Assembly: GCF_018398315.1 (NCBI RefSeq)
Contig: NZ_JAHBRW010000001.1
Location: forward strand, 1,794,001 to 1,858,000
Length of the DNA stretch: 64,000 nucleotides
Reading direction: 5' to 3'
From: Chelatococcus sp. YT9
Lineage (GTDB): Bacteria > Pseudomonadota > Alphaproteobacteria > Rhizobiales > Beijerinckiaceae
A program made the position numbers and the translations under genes. Below, in pieces: positions 51,337 through 63,545 of this stretch (position 1 is the stretch's first letter; every line of letters starts with the position of its first letter). The notes under the pieces are model-generated. The model did not search any database and was not told the origin of the DNA. It was given only the letters and a program-made list of their open reading frames with translations.

Positions 51337-52515
51337 ATGGCCTCGGACGATATCGTCATTGTTGCAGCGGCACGCACGCCCGTGGGCTCGTTTAACGGGT
51401 CTTTCGCATCGTTGCCGGCCCACGTGCTGGGTGCCACTGCGATCACCGCAGCGCTTGGCAAGGCCGGCGTTGCCGCCGACGAGGTGGATGAGGTGATTCT
51501 TGGCCAGGTACTTGCAGCGGGCGAGGGCCAGAACCCGGCCCGTCAGGCGGCCATGAAGGCCGGCATTCCCGTTGAGAAAACCGCTTGGGGGCTCAATCAG
51601 GTCTGCGGCTCGGGCCTGCGCGCGGTTGCCCTCGGCCTGCAGCAGATCGCCAATGGCGATGCGGACATCATCGTCGCTGGCGGCCAGGAATCGATGAGCC
51701 TGTCACCGCACGCCGCGCATATGCGCGCCGGCACCAAGTTCGGGGACATTCAATTCGTCGACACGATGATCAAGGACGGGCTCTGGGATGCCTTCCACGG
51801 CTATCACATGGGCGTAACTGCCGAGAACGTCGCGACCAAATGGCAGATCTCGCGCGAGGAGCAGGATGCCTTCGCGGTCGCCTCGCAGAACAAGGCCGAG
51901 GCCGCGAAGAAGGAGGGCCGTTTCAAGGATGAGATCGCGCCGGTCACCGTCGCCTCGCGGAAGGGCGACATCGTGGTCGACACCGACGAGTATATTCGTG
52001 ATGGCGCCACGCTCGAAGCTATGGCCAAGCTGCGCCCGGCTTTCTCGAAGGAGGGCACTGTCACCGCGGCTAATGCGTCAGGTCTGAACGACGGCGCGGC
52101 GGCGCTTGTGCTGATGAGCGCGGCGGCTGCCGAGAAGCGCGGCTTGAAGCCGCTGGCGCGGATCGTGTCCTGGGCCACGGCGGGTGTCGAGCCGGCCGTC
52201 ATGGGCTCCGGGCCCATCCCGGCGGCGCGCAAGGCCCTCGCCAAAGCCGGCTGGAAGGTGGACGACCTCGATCTCATCGAGGCTAACGAGGCCTTTGCGG
52301 CACAAGCCATCGCCGTCAACCGGGATCTCGGCTGGGATACCAGTAAGGTCAATGTCAACGGCGGTGCCATCGCCATCGGTCATCCGATCGGGGCGTCGGG
52401 CGCGCGCATCCTGACGACGCTGCTGCATGAACTCGTCCGGCGTGATGCCAAGAAGGGCCTTGCCACGCTCTGCATCGGCGGCGGCATGGGGATTGCTTTG
52501 ACGGTGGAGCGATAA
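51337..52515 (+). CDS. phaA: Acetyl-CoA acetyltransferase (beta-ketothiolase)
   Basis: A 392-residue thiolase condensing two acetyl-CoA to acetoacetyl-CoA. The nucleophile Cys lies in [14 protein letters not shown] (about Cys89), the His in [10 protein letters not shown] and the second Cys in CIGGGMGIA near the C-terminus. First step of PHB synthesis; phaB follows 134 bp downstream. Confidence 0.96.
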   Translation: MASDDIVIVAAARTPVGSFNGSFASLPAHVLGATAITAALGKAGVAADEVDEVILGQVLAAGEGQNPARQAAMKAGIPVEKTAWGLNQVCGSGLRAVALGLQQIANGDADIIVAGGQESMSLSPHAAHMRAGTKFGDIQFVDTMIKDGLWDAFHGYHMGVTAENVATKWQISREEQDAFAVASQNKAEAAKKEGRFKDEIAPVTVASRKGDIVVDTDEYIRDGATLEAMAKLRPAFSKEGTVTAANASGLNDGAAALVLMSAAAAEKRGLKPLARIVSWATAGVEPAVMGSGPIPAARKALAKAGWKVDDLDLIEANEAFAAQAIAVNRDLGWDTSKVNVNGGAIAIGHPIGASGARILTTLLHELVRRDAKKGLATLCIGGGMGIALTVER

Positions 52516-52649
52516 GCCCCGCGTTTGGGCTTGGGCGCCCACTCTCCGGGCGATCGCCCAATCGGCCTGGCGTCGGCAACTTCCGGCGCCAGGCATGGTG
52601 AGTATGTCTGACAGCTGGCGTTCACAAGAATCGATTGTGGGAGGTACTC

Positions 52650-53378
52650 ATGTCCAAGGTAGCGGTGGTCACAGGCGGCACTCGTGGCATCGGCGCCGCG
52701 ATCTCTAAGGCGCTTCACGCTGACGGCTACAGAGTCGCTGCGACCTTTGCTGGAAATGAGCAGGCTGCGAGTGCCTTCTCCGCTGAGACTGGTATCAAGA
52801 GCTACCGATGGGACGCCGGTGATCCCGAGGCTTGTACCGCTGGACTGAACCGCGTTGCCGAAGATCTCGGCCCGGTCGAGATCCTGGTGAACAATGCAGG
52901 CATCACCCGGGACAGCATGTTCCACCGCATGAGCTACGAGCAGTGGTCGGCGGTCATCCACGCCAATTTGAACAGCATGTTCTGCATGACCAAGCCCGTG
53001 ATCGAAGGTATGCGCACCCGCGGGTTCGGGCGCATCATCAATATTTCCTCCATCAATGGCCAGAAGGGGCAGGTAGGTCAGGTGAACTATTCGGCCGCGA
53101 AGGCCGGTGTCATCGGTTTCACCAAGGCGCTTGCGCTTGAAAATGCTCCTAAGGGCGTCACGGTGAATTGCATTTGCCCGGGTTACATCGACACCGATAT
53201 GGTGGCAGCAGTTCCGGCAGACACTCTCGCCAAGATCGTTTCGGGCATTCCTGCTGGCCGGCTTGGCAAGGCGGAGGAAATCGCCGCTGCCGTCGTGTTT
53301 CTCGCGTCGGACAAGGCCGCGTTCATGACCGGCTCGGTCCTGACCATCAACGGTGCCCAATATATAGCCAACGGCTGA
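52650..53378 (+). CDS. phaB: Acetoacetyl-CoA reductase
   Basis: A 242-residue SDR that reduces acetoacetyl-CoA to (R)-3-hydroxybutyryl-CoA with NADPH. TGGTRGIGAAISKAL is the cofactor site, NNAGITRDSMFHRM the family block, and Ser and Tyr-x-x-x-Lys appear in NISSINGQKGQVGQVNYSAAKAG. The ATG at 52650 has GGGAGG upstream. Second gene of the PHB unit; the synthase phaC is not in the window. Confidence 0.95.
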   Translation: MSKVAVVTGGTRGIGAAISKALHADGYRVAATFAGNEQAASAFSAETGIKSYRWDAGDPEACTAGLNRVAEDLGPVEILVNNAGITRDSMFHRMSYEQWSAVIHANLNSMFCMTKPVIEGMRTRGFGRIINISSINGQKGQVGQVNYSAAKAGVIGFTKALALENAPKGVTVNCICPGYIDTDMVAAVPADTLAKIVSGIPAGRLGKAEEIAAAVVFLASDKAAFMTGSVLTINGAQYIANG

Positions 53379-53536
53379 TCCTTGATGCATAAGCCACGCT
53401 AGAGTGTCGCGCCCAGAAGCTGCAGGCGGTTCTGCGCGCGGACGTCCTCTATCGTGACGGCTCTGGACCTTTTGTTCCCAGCCAGATTCAACGGCAGCAA
53501 AATGTTCCAGGCGCGGGGATCGCGGGGGTGGCAGGC

Positions 53537-54430
53537 ATGATCGCGTTGACGGGGGCGACCCGGATCGGCCTGGGTGCCATTGCTCTCTGGTCACTTCTCG
53601 CCGCGTTGACGGCGGCATCCGGCCAAGTGCCGCCGTTTCAGCTCGCAGCCATGACTTTCGCCCTCGGCGGCCTTCTCGGTTGCGCCTCTTGGATCATAAA
53701 GCCCTCCGGCATCGCCGCGTTGCGACAGCCGTGGCGGGTCTGGTTCGTCGGCGTCAGCGGCCTTTTCGGCTACCACGCCCTTTATTTTGCCGCACTACGC
53801 ATCGCGCCGCCGGCGGAGGCGGGACTGATCAACTATCTTTGGCCTTTGCTCATCGTCTTGTTCTCGTCGTTGCTCCCGGGCGAGAAGCTGCGGCCGGCCC
53901 AGGTTCTCGGCGCCATCCTCGGCTTCGGCGGCGTGCTCGTCCTCATCTTCAGCAAGCAGGACCTGTCCTTCAGCGGGGCCTATGTCCCGGGATATCTCTC
54001 GGCCTTGGGCGCCGCCGTGATCTGGGCGATCTATTCCCTGGTGTCGCGTGCCTTCGGGACGGTTCCGACGGATGCGGTCGCCGGTTTCTGCCTTGCCACA
54101 TCATTTCTGAGCGCCCTGTGCCACCTCGCGTTCGAGGTGACGATATGGCCGGAATTCTGGTGGCAATGGCTGGCAATTGTGGTTCTCGGCATCGGGCCGC
54201 TCGGCGCCGCCTTCTACTGCTGGGATTTCGGTGTGAAGCGGGGCGATATCGGATTTCTCGGGGTTGCCGCCTATGCGACGCCGGTGATTTCAACCCTCCT
54301 CCTCGTCGCACTCGGCTTTGCCGAGGCCACCATCGCATTGGCGATTGCCTGCGCGCTGATCGTATTCGGCGCTTTCGTGGCATCCCGTCCCGCTGCAAGC
54401 CGGAAGCCAATGCGCAGTCGGCAAAGCTGA
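53537..54430 (+). CDS. EamA/DMT family transporter (YddG-like exporter)
   Basis: A ~297-residue membrane protein with ten helices in two EamA repeats. Both halves show the family pattern (YHALYFAALRIAPPAEAGLINYLWPLLIVL in the first, GIGPLGAAFYCWDFGVKRGDIGFLGVAAY in the second). Resembles YddG-type amino-acid exporters. ATG at 53537 is preferred; a GTG at 53528 is in frame. Confidence 0.87.
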   Translation: MIALTGATRIGLGAIALWSLLAALTAASGQVPPFQLAAMTFALGGLLGCASWIIKPSGIAALRQPWRVWFVGVSGLFGYHALYFAALRIAPPAEAGLINYLWPLLIVLFSSLLPGEKLRPAQVLGAILGFGGVLVLIFSKQDLSFSGAYVPGYLSALGAAVIWAIYSLVSRAFGTVPTDAVAGFCLATSFLSALCHLAFEVTIWPEFWWQWLAIVVLGIGPLGAAFYCWDFGVKRGDIGFLGVAAYATPVISTLLLVALGFAEATIALAIACALIVFGAFVASRPAASRKPMRSRQS

Positions 54431-54480
54431 TCAGCGTCGGCAGAGCGGGCGGGATTCTTTCCGTCAGGCCGAGCGCCGCT

Positions 54481-55248
54481 TCAGAACTTGTCCTTCCACC
54501 GCCGCAGAGCGGCGAAGACCTCGGCGGCACGCCCGTTTTCGAGGCCCACGGCCTTCGCCAAGGCGGGCTCGTTCGCGCGCAGGAAGGGGTTCGTCGCCTT
54601 TTCCTCACCAAGCGTCGAAGGGATGGTGAGCTTGCCAGCGGCACGGAGGGCATCGATGGCGGCGGCTCGCTTCTGCAGGGCGGGATCGTCCGGGGTGACG
54701 GCCAGCGCGAAGCGGGCGTTGGATTGCGTGTATTCGTGGCCGCAATAGAGGCGGGCGGCATCCGGAAGGGCGGCGAGCTTCTGGAGGGATTGCCACATCT
54801 CCTCAGGCGAGTTCTCAAAGAGACGACCGCAGCCGAGCGCAAACAGGGTGTCGCCGGCGAACAGCGCCTCCTCCTTCGCAAACCAGTAGGCGATATGGCC
54901 GGCGGTGTGCCCGGGCGTGGCGATGACCTTGGCCTCAAGCGTGCCGACTTTCACCACGTCGCCTTCATGCACGGCGACGTCGAGCCCTGGAATGGCGTCG
55001 GCCTCGGCGCCCGGGCCCGTGACGGTGAGATCATAGCGGTCCTTGAGCGGCAGGATACCTTCGACGTGGTCGGCATGCTTATGCGTGACCAGGACATCCG
55101 TCAGCGACCAGTTCCTGGCGGCGAGGACCTCCAAGATGGGGTCGGCTTCCGGCGCATCGATGGCGGCCGTCGCGCCGCTCGCGGGATCATGGATCAGCAC
55201 GCCGATGTTGTCGCTGCGGCAGGGAAACACCTCGATCAGGGCAGGCAT
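54481..55248 (-). CDS. gloB: Hydroxyacylglutathione hydrolase (glyoxalase II)
   Basis: A 255-residue metallo-beta-lactamase enzyme that hydrolyses S-lactoylglutathione, the second step of methylglyoxal detoxification. The metal motif is VTHKHADHVEG, with further ligands in GHTAGHIAYW, FAGDTLFALGCGR and CGHEYTQSNARFA. MPALIEVFPCRSDNIGVLIHD is the normal N-terminus; ATGs at 55260 and 55299 are alternatives. Divergent from a methyltransferase. Confidence 0.94.
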   Translation of the reverse strand: MPALIEVFPCRSDNIGVLIHDPASGATAAIDAPEADPILEVLAARNWSLTDVLVTHKHADHVEGILPLKDRYDLTVTGPGAEADAIPGLDVAVHEGDVVKVGTLEAKVIATPGHTAGHIAYWFAKEEALFAGDTLFALGCGRLFENSPEEMWQSLQKLAALPDAARLYCGHEYTQSNARFALAVTPDDPALQKRAAAIDALRAAGKLTIPSTLGEEKATNPFLRANEPALAKAVGLENGRAAEVFAALRRWKDKF

Positions 55249-55451
55249 CGGCGACCTCATGGGGCTGGGTGGGGATTGCGCCGGTAGCGCGAAGAGCAAT
55301 TATAGCCGCGATCATGCCTCGCGGGCTTAGCGCGAAAATGGCGATATGTGCGGCGGAGGGCAAGACCAGAGTGCCGCTTGCGCATACCGGCCGTCAGCCC
55401 CATTGATAGCCGGACGCGCCCTGGCAACCTTCAGGGACTGTGGGAGAGGCC

Positions 55452-56231
55452 ATGCCTGTCGATGTCGTCGATCTGAAGAGCTTCTACGCGACGCCGCTCG
55501 GTGTGGTTGCCCGCCGATTGGTAGGGCGCGCCATTGACAGCCTTTGGGGCGACATGCCCCGGCAACGGCTCCTCGGTATTGGCTATGCGACGCCTTACCT
55601 CACGGCGTTCCGCCCTCGCATGGAACGGACGCTTGCCTTCATGCCCGCCATGCAGGGGGTGGTGAACTGGCCGCCGAATGGCATTTCCTCGTCAGCGCTC
55701 GTGGACCCCGCCATGCAGCCGCTGCTCGATGCGTCGATCGACAGGGTCATCATCGTGCATGCGCTGGAGACGAGCGACGCGCCGGAGGATCTGTTATCGG
55801 AAGTGTGGCGCATCCTGACGCCGGGCGGGCGGATGATCGTTGTGGTGCCCAACCGGCGCGGTCTCTGGGCGCGCATGGACACGACCCCCTTCGGACAGGG
55901 GCTGCCTTACAGCCGTTCGCAGCTCACGGGGCTCCTTAGACGCAGCCTGTTTTCCCCTGAGAACTGGGGAGAGGCGCTCTATGTGCCTCCCTTGCGCGGC
56001 CGTTTGTTCCTGCGCGCGGCGGTTGCATGGGAGCGGGCGGGTGCACGGCTCTCACTGCCCTTCGCTGGCGTCCATGTCATGGAGGCGACCAAGCAGCTCC
56101 ACCGGCCTGTCATGGTGCGCAAGGTCCGCCGCTCACGGAGCCTCAGCCCAGTTCTCTTGCCGACGCCCGGCCCGCCCGTGCCCACCGGACGCGTGCGAGC
56201 CGCGCATCGAACCTCGGATATGTCGCCATGA
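55452..56231 (+). CDS. Class I SAM-dependent methyltransferase
   Basis: A 259-residue methyltransferase-domain protein. LLGIGYATPYLTAF is a modified SAM-binding loop, and the block LLSEVWRILTPGGRMIVVVPNRRGLWARMD is typical of Methyltransf_11 proteins. A conserved pairing opposite gloB is common in Rhizobiales; substrate unknown. ATG at 55452 chosen; a GTG at 55440 is in frame. Confidence 0.85.
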   Translation: MPVDVVDLKSFYATPLGVVARRLVGRAIDSLWGDMPRQRLLGIGYATPYLTAFRPRMERTLAFMPAMQGVVNWPPNGISSSALVDPAMQPLLDASIDRVIIVHALETSDAPEDLLSEVWRILTPGGRMIVVVPNRRGLWARMDTTPFGQGLPYSRSQLTGLLRRSLFSPENWGEALYVPPLRGRLFLRAAVAWERAGARLSLPFAGVHVMEATKQLHRPVMVRKVRRSRSLSPVLLPTPGPPVPTGRVRAAHRTSDMSP

Positions 56232-56415
56232 AGCGGGTATGCGTGCGGTGGCGCACGGGCGCGCTGGGGCAACCGATGTCGGTGGACGGCGGGATATTGA
56301 CTTGCAGCCTTCCTGACGCCAAGGTCCGGCCTTCGCCGGCCCCTGTGACGGAGGCTGTGTTCGGCCCTTCGATCTCGGGGTGTTGAAGGGCTTTGCTGAC
56401 CCCTATTGTGAGTTG

Positions 56416-57369
56416 ATGCGCAGCTATCTCGATTTTGAAAAACCCGTTGCTGAACTCGAAGCCAAGGTCGAGGAGCTGCGAGCGTTAGCCCAGTCCGGCG
56501 ACGCGGTCGCCATTGGCGAGGAGATTGGCCGGTTAGAGGCCAAGGCCTCGCGCGCGCTGGACGAGCTCTATGCCGCCTTGACCCCCTGGCAGAAGGCGCT
56601 CGTGGCGCGCCATCCGCAGCGGCCGCATTTCATCGATTACTGCACCGCCTTAATCGACGACTTCACCCCTCTCGCGGGCGATCGCAAGTTCGGTGAGGAT
56701 GAGGCCATCGTCGGCGGGTTCGGTCGCTTCCGGGGCGAAAGCGTATGCGTGATCGGCCAGGAGAAGGGCTCCAATACCGAGGAACGCATCCGCCATAATT
56801 TCGGCATGGCGAAGCCCGAGGGCTATCGCAAGGCTGTACGCCTGATGGAGCTCGCCGGACGCTTTTCGTTGCCGGTCATCACCTTCGTCGACACGGCGGG
56901 CGCTTATCCCGGCATTAACGCCGAGGAGCGTGGTCAAGCCGAAGCCATTGCCCGGTCGACGGAGGCTTGTCTCGCGCTCCCCACTGCGAGCGTTTCCGTC
57001 ATTATTGGTGAGGGCGGCTCCGGTGGTGCTATCGCGCTCGCTACCACCAACAAGGTGCTCATGCTGGAGCACTCGATTTATTCGGTGATCTCGCCGGAAG
57101 GTGCCGCGTCCATTCTCTGGCGCGACTCTTCCCGCGCTCAGGATGCTGCGACCGGAATGAAGATCACCGCGCAGGACCTTCTGAAATTCGGCGTCATCGA
57201 CGCAATCATCGCTGAGCCGTCTGGTGGCGCCCACCGGGATGCGGCCCATGCGATTGCGTCGACCGGCGATGCGATCGCGGCCAGTTTCCAGGATCTGTCG
57301 GGCCTGTCGCCGGAGGAAATCCGCGACCGGCGGGCTGAGAAATTCCTGGCCATCGGCAGGCGGTTGTGA
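56416..57369 (+). CDS. accA: Acetyl-CoA carboxylase carboxyltransferase subunit alpha
   Basis: The 317-residue alpha subunit of the carboxyltransferase that makes malonyl-CoA. It starts MRSYLDFEKPVAELEAKVEEL with a coiled-coil region and contains FVDTAGAYPGINAEERGQAEAIARS and GEGGSGGAIALATTNKVLMLEHSIYSVISPEGAASILW. A longer frame from 56380 is not supported. accBC and accD are not in the window. Confidence 0.96.
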   Translation: MRSYLDFEKPVAELEAKVEELRALAQSGDAVAIGEEIGRLEAKASRALDELYAALTPWQKALVARHPQRPHFIDYCTALIDDFTPLAGDRKFGEDEAIVGGFGRFRGESVCVIGQEKGSNTEERIRHNFGMAKPEGYRKAVRLMELAGRFSLPVITFVDTAGAYPGINAEERGQAEAIARSTEACLALPTASVSVIIGEGGSGGAIALATTNKVLMLEHSIYSVISPEGAASILWRDSSRAQDAATGMKITAQDLLKFGVIDAIIAEPSGGAHRDAAHAIASTGDAIAASFQDLSGLSPEEIRDRRAEKFLAIGRRL

Positions 57370-57531
57370 AACCTTTCTAAATCCGTCAGAGTGCGGAAAG
57401 ATGAAGCCGAGTCGTCTGTTCGCTAGCGTGCCGACCCAGGAAGTGCCACTGGTTTGCCTTAATTTGGTAAGATTGGGGTAACGCTTCCGGGCGTAAAAGC
57501 TAACAACCGGTGACCTTTGTTGACCGGTCGA

Positions 57532-58977
57532 ATGATTGGATGGCTGATGTTCAAGCGCGTCGCATTGATCGCCGTCGTGGGATTGGGCCTAGCCTCGTGC
57601 CAGGACGGAAACGGCTACAATCGCAGCGCCCGTGCAAACGCTCCGCTGCCGGCAGCCACGCTGGCGCTCATGTCCGAGAAGGGCATGACGAAGTCTTCTC
57701 CTATTCTCATCCGCGCCTACAAGAAGGAAGCGGAACTCGAGGTCTGGAAGAAGGACAACACCGGCCGCTACGCGCTACTGAAGACATATCCCATCTGCCG
57801 CTGGTCGGGACAGCTCGGCCCGAAGGTGCGTGAAGGCGACCGGCAGGCGCCGGAGGGTTTCTACAACATCACGCCCGCGCAGATGAATCCCAACTCGAAC
57901 TTCTTCCTGTCGTTCGATACGGGCTTCCCCAACACCTATGACCGCGCCAACGGCCGCACTGGCTCATTCCTCATGGTTCATGGCGCGTGCTCGTCACGCG
58001 GCTGCTACTCCATGACGGATGAGCAGATCGCCGAGATTTATGCGCTCGGACGCGAGGCCTTCAGTGGCGGTCAGCGCTCGTTCCAGTTCCAGGCCTATCC
58101 CTTCCGGATGACGCCGGAGAACATGGCCAAGCACCGCAAGGATCCCAACATTGCCTTCTGGCAGATGTTGAAGCGCGGTTCGGATAATTTTGAAGTGACG
58201 CGCGAGGAGCCGAAAGTCGGCGTCTGCGGCCGCCAGTATGTCTTCAACGCTGTCTCGGCGAGCGGTATCCGGCTTGACCCCGTCGCGCCTTGCCCCGCCT
58301 TGCGTGAGGACGAAGCTGTCGCTTCGGCCGTCAAGGCCAAGCAGCAGCGGGATGACGCCAAGGTCGCCGAACTGGTTCGCTCGGGCACGGCGGCCGTCCG
58401 CCTTGTTTATCAGGATGGCGGGCAGCACAAGTCCTTCAGTTCTGCGTCCAACAACTTCGGCGGTTCGGATGGCGGCGTCATGATGTTCGCCGCGCGCAGC
58501 AGCGCCAAGCCTCTTGAGAATGTGAGCCGCCCTGAAGCGTTGTTGAACGGGCCAGAGGAGATCGTGCTGGAGGAGGGCGTCGCCCCGAAGCCTACTCAGC
58601 CGGTCACCGCTGTGGCTGCCCTTGCGCCTGCCAAACCCACAGCGAACGATGTGGTCTCGACGTCGTCCACCGCGCGTGACGAGGCAGCGGTGCCCGCGCC
58701 GGTTCTCGCCTCTGCCGGCGCGACCGAAAGCGCTGCCCCCAAGAAGTCATTGTTCCAGCGCGTGATGTCCTGGGCGGATTCGGCGCCAGCAAAACCTGCG
58801 GCGCCAGCGGCGGAAGCTCTCTCGCAGACGGTGCCTGCTGCAGCGCCACTGCCGCCGCAACGGCAGCAATCGTCGAATAGCGGAAAGGCCGGCGCGACCG
58901 ACAAGCGCGCGGAACTGCCCGCGAAGGACGCAAGCGAGGCCTCGTCGCGGAGCGTATGGCCGCTCTCCCTGTTCTGA
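57532..58977 (+). CDS. L,D-transpeptidase (YkuD-domain) lipoprotein
   Basis: A ~481-residue exported protein. The signal peptide ends in LGLASC, so it is probably lipid-modified. The catalytic domain (about 45-200) has the HG...GC pattern in LMVHGACSSRGCYSMTD with nucleophile Cys in SRGC, so it should cross-link peptidoglycan or anchor proteins to it (Erf/YafK type). A long Pro/Ala-rich tail (about residues 320-480) is likely disordered. Start ATG at 57532; ATG at 57547 is alternative and a TTG at 57517 is in frame. Confidence 0.88.
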   Translation: MIGWLMFKRVALIAVVGLGLASCQDGNGYNRSARANAPLPAATLALMSEKGMTKSSPILIRAYKKEAELEVWKKDNTGRYALLKTYPICRWSGQLGPKVREGDRQAPEGFYNITPAQMNPNSNFFLSFDTGFPNTYDRANGRTGSFLMVHGACSSRGCYSMTDEQIAEIYALGREAFSGGQRSFQFQAYPFRMTPENMAKHRKDPNIAFWQMLKRGSDNFEVTREEPKVGVCGRQYVFNAVSASGIRLDPVAPCPALREDEAVASAVKAKQQRDDAKVAELVRSGTAAVRLVYQDGGQHKSFSSASNNFGGSDGGVMMFAARSSAKPLENVSRPEALLNGPEEIVLEEGVAPKPTQPVTAVAALAPAKPTANDVVSTSSTARDEAAVPAPVLASAGATESAAPKKSLFQRVMSWADSAPAKPAAPAAEALSQTVPAAAPLPPQRQQSSNSGKAGATDKRAELPAKDASEASSRSVWPLSLF

Positions 58978-59007
58978 TCCCGGAAGCATGTCCGGCAAAG
59001 CGCATGA

Positions 59008-59037
59008 GGCCGTTGTCGATGGACAGCGGCCTTTTTT
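59008..59037 (+). terminator. Rho-independent terminator after L,D-transpeptidase gene
   Basis: GGCCGTTGTC, loop GATG, GACAGCGGCC (10-bp stem with one T-G pair) then TTTTTT. Strong intrinsic terminator about 30 bp after the stop. Confidence 0.92.
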
Positions 59038-59235
59038 CTTTGGGGGAGCTCGTGAAGCTGTCCTTATTCCTGGAGGAGGGCGCGGGCACGCTCAATCTCG
59101 CCAGGGAGGATGAGCTTCCGGCTGTGTTTCCAATGAATTTATATTTCATCGTCATATTACGATAAGCTTTTATTGCGCATGAGAGAGCGCGCCGTACCGC
59201 TCCCCGGCCGGGGCTTCCGGCAAGAGGAACAGTTC

Positions 59236-59973
59236 ATGGTGGTCAGGATCGGTATCACCGCTGTCGTTTTGACCGTCGCTGCCTTTGGCATGGGGAAAGC
59301 GCTTGCCGCGCCCGAGAGTGGCCAGTCGCCCAAGTCGGCGCCGAGTGAAGCTGCAGTTGCGCCTGTGCCGAAATCGGTGGCTCCGGCAGAAGCCTCCGTT
59401 CCTTCGCCCGGCCGGGACAAGGTGCGATTGCGCGCCCTCGTGCGCGAGCAGGCGTTGAAATCAGGCTTGCCGCCCCAGATCGCGGACGCGGTCGCGGAGG
59501 TTGAGAGCGCCTATAATATCTCTGCTTCGGGCAGCTACGGTGAAGTCGGGCTGATGCAGGTGTTGCCCTCGACCGCACGGATGCTCGGCTTCAGCGGCTC
59601 GCTCGCGGAACTCGCCGAACCCGCCACCAACATCCGCTATGGCGTTACCTATCTCACCGGCGCCTGGAAGCTCGCGGGCGGCGACATCTGCACGACAGTC
59701 ATGAAATACCGAGCAGGGCACGGGGAGACACGCTTCTCCTATCGCTCGGTGCACTATTGTCAGCGCGTGCGCGCGATCCTGACCGCGCAGGGATATCCCG
59801 TTACGGGGGAGGTCCCAACACCCACCTTTGGTGACCCGGTCGTCGGCGCGATCGGGCCAGTCGCGCGCGGCAAGAGTGGCCGCCGCAAGAGCCGGGTGAA
59901 CTGGGCTACCTATGATTCCCGCATGCGCAACCTGACCAAGGTTGGCGCTTCCACCCTGCGCATCATGCAGTGA
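59236..59973 (+). CDS. Lytic transglycosylase, SLT-domain
   Basis: A 245-residue exported muramidase with an N-terminal signal (about 1-24, ending ALA). The SLT domain (about 90-190) carries the catalytic Glu in AVAEVESAYNISASGSYGEVGLMQVLPSTARMLGF (read in parts) and YRAGHGETRFS downstream. It cleaves peptidoglycan glycan chains. ATG at 59236 has GAGGA upstream. Confidence 0.9.
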   Translation: MVVRIGITAVVLTVAAFGMGKALAAPESGQSPKSAPSEAAVAPVPKSVAPAEASVPSPGRDKVRLRALVREQALKSGLPPQIADAVAEVESAYNISASGSYGEVGLMQVLPSTARMLGFSGSLAELAEPATNIRYGVTYLTGAWKLAGGDICTTVMKYRAGHGETRFSYRSVHYCQRVRAILTAQGYPVTGEVPTPTFGDPVVGAIGPVARGKSGRRKSRVNWATYDSRMRNLTKVGASTLRIMQ

Positions 59974-60291
59974 GGTCTTGCCGGGCAGGCGGCAAGCCCC
60001 AGATTGCAAGACAGGGCGCCACAGAATTCTCCGATCCAATTGAACCGATGGGGCTTCGTTGTCATGGCCGGACTTGTCTTGGCCATCCGGACACATAGCG
60101 TCTGGACTTTGACAATCGGGATCCCCGGCGCGAGGCCGGGATGACCCCGGTGGATCGGTTATCTCAAATTGGATTGAGGAGGAGGGCTACGGAGCGGCGC
60201 GGACGACCAGTACCGTAAACCCCTCACCGGACACTGCACGTCTGTCTGACCTCCCCTAACGGAGAAGTGAGCACGTCCGCCGGGCGATCGC
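59974..60291. other. 318-bp gap holding a MITE/REP-like element
   Basis: Gap between the transglycosylase and secA genes. It is occupied by the palindromic element at 60034-60174 and otherwise shows no gene. Confidence 0.6.
60034..60174. repeat. MITE/REP-like composite palindromic element, 141 bp
   Basis: The ends are imperfect inverted repeats: ATCCAATTGAACCGAT at 60034-60049 and the complement of ATCCAATTTGAGATAACCGAT at 60154-60174. Inside are two stem-loops of the kind dispersed in rhizobial genomes: ATGGCC/GGCCAT (60064-60069, 60081-60086) and CCCGGC/GCCGGG (60124-60129, 60135-60140). I infer a non-coding mobile or repetitive element; other copies cannot be checked here. Confidence 0.55.
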
Positions 60292-63075
<2,784 letters not shown>

Positions 63076-63545
63076 CGAGATTCTTTCCGGACGATCAATT
63101 CCGGCCCGGGAAGGCATCCCGCGCCGTCGGTCACACGATTAACCCCCAAGGGGCGCCGGGTCCAGCACAACAGCGGGGACATGAGCCCCACCAATCGACT
63201 TTATGGCGTCGACCTTGATTCCGCCCCTATCGCACGCCGATGTGTCGAAGCGGCGAAGCCCCGTGCTGTTCGGCGAAATGGGTGTATCATGAGGATCTGT
63301 CAACCCGGTTACTGCCAAACAGGCCTTATGGCGCTATATAGGGGCGCCAGCTCGCTGTGGGGAGGTCGCAGCGTTGGGCGCGATGTGGGCGGACGCTGGC
63401 TCTCAGGGAGAGCTCCCGCCAACATAAGGTCTTGCCAAGCAACGCCGCTTCGGCCACTCATGCAAGCCACTTATGCTCATATGGCTGGTGCGCCCTCGTG
63501 GCCGCCAGCCGTCCATCGGCCCCCGGTCGCATCGCGGAAGCACCC
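63076..63545. other. 470-bp divergent gap between secA and parvulin gene
   Basis: No gene is recognised. TGGCGC (63329-63334) and GCGCCA (63344-63349) form an inverted repeat around TATATAGGG, which could be a -10 region under an operator for the rightward isomerase gene. The rest shows nothing clear. Confidence 0.4.

Noticed and set aside
53680-55287. 535-codon open frame on the + strand across the EamA and gloB region
   Set aside because: It crosses two clearly recognised genes in other frames and shows no conserved motif.
63181-63545. Small gene between secA and the parvulin gene
   Set aside because: The open frame there has no recognisable motif and spans the probable promoter of the isomerase gene.
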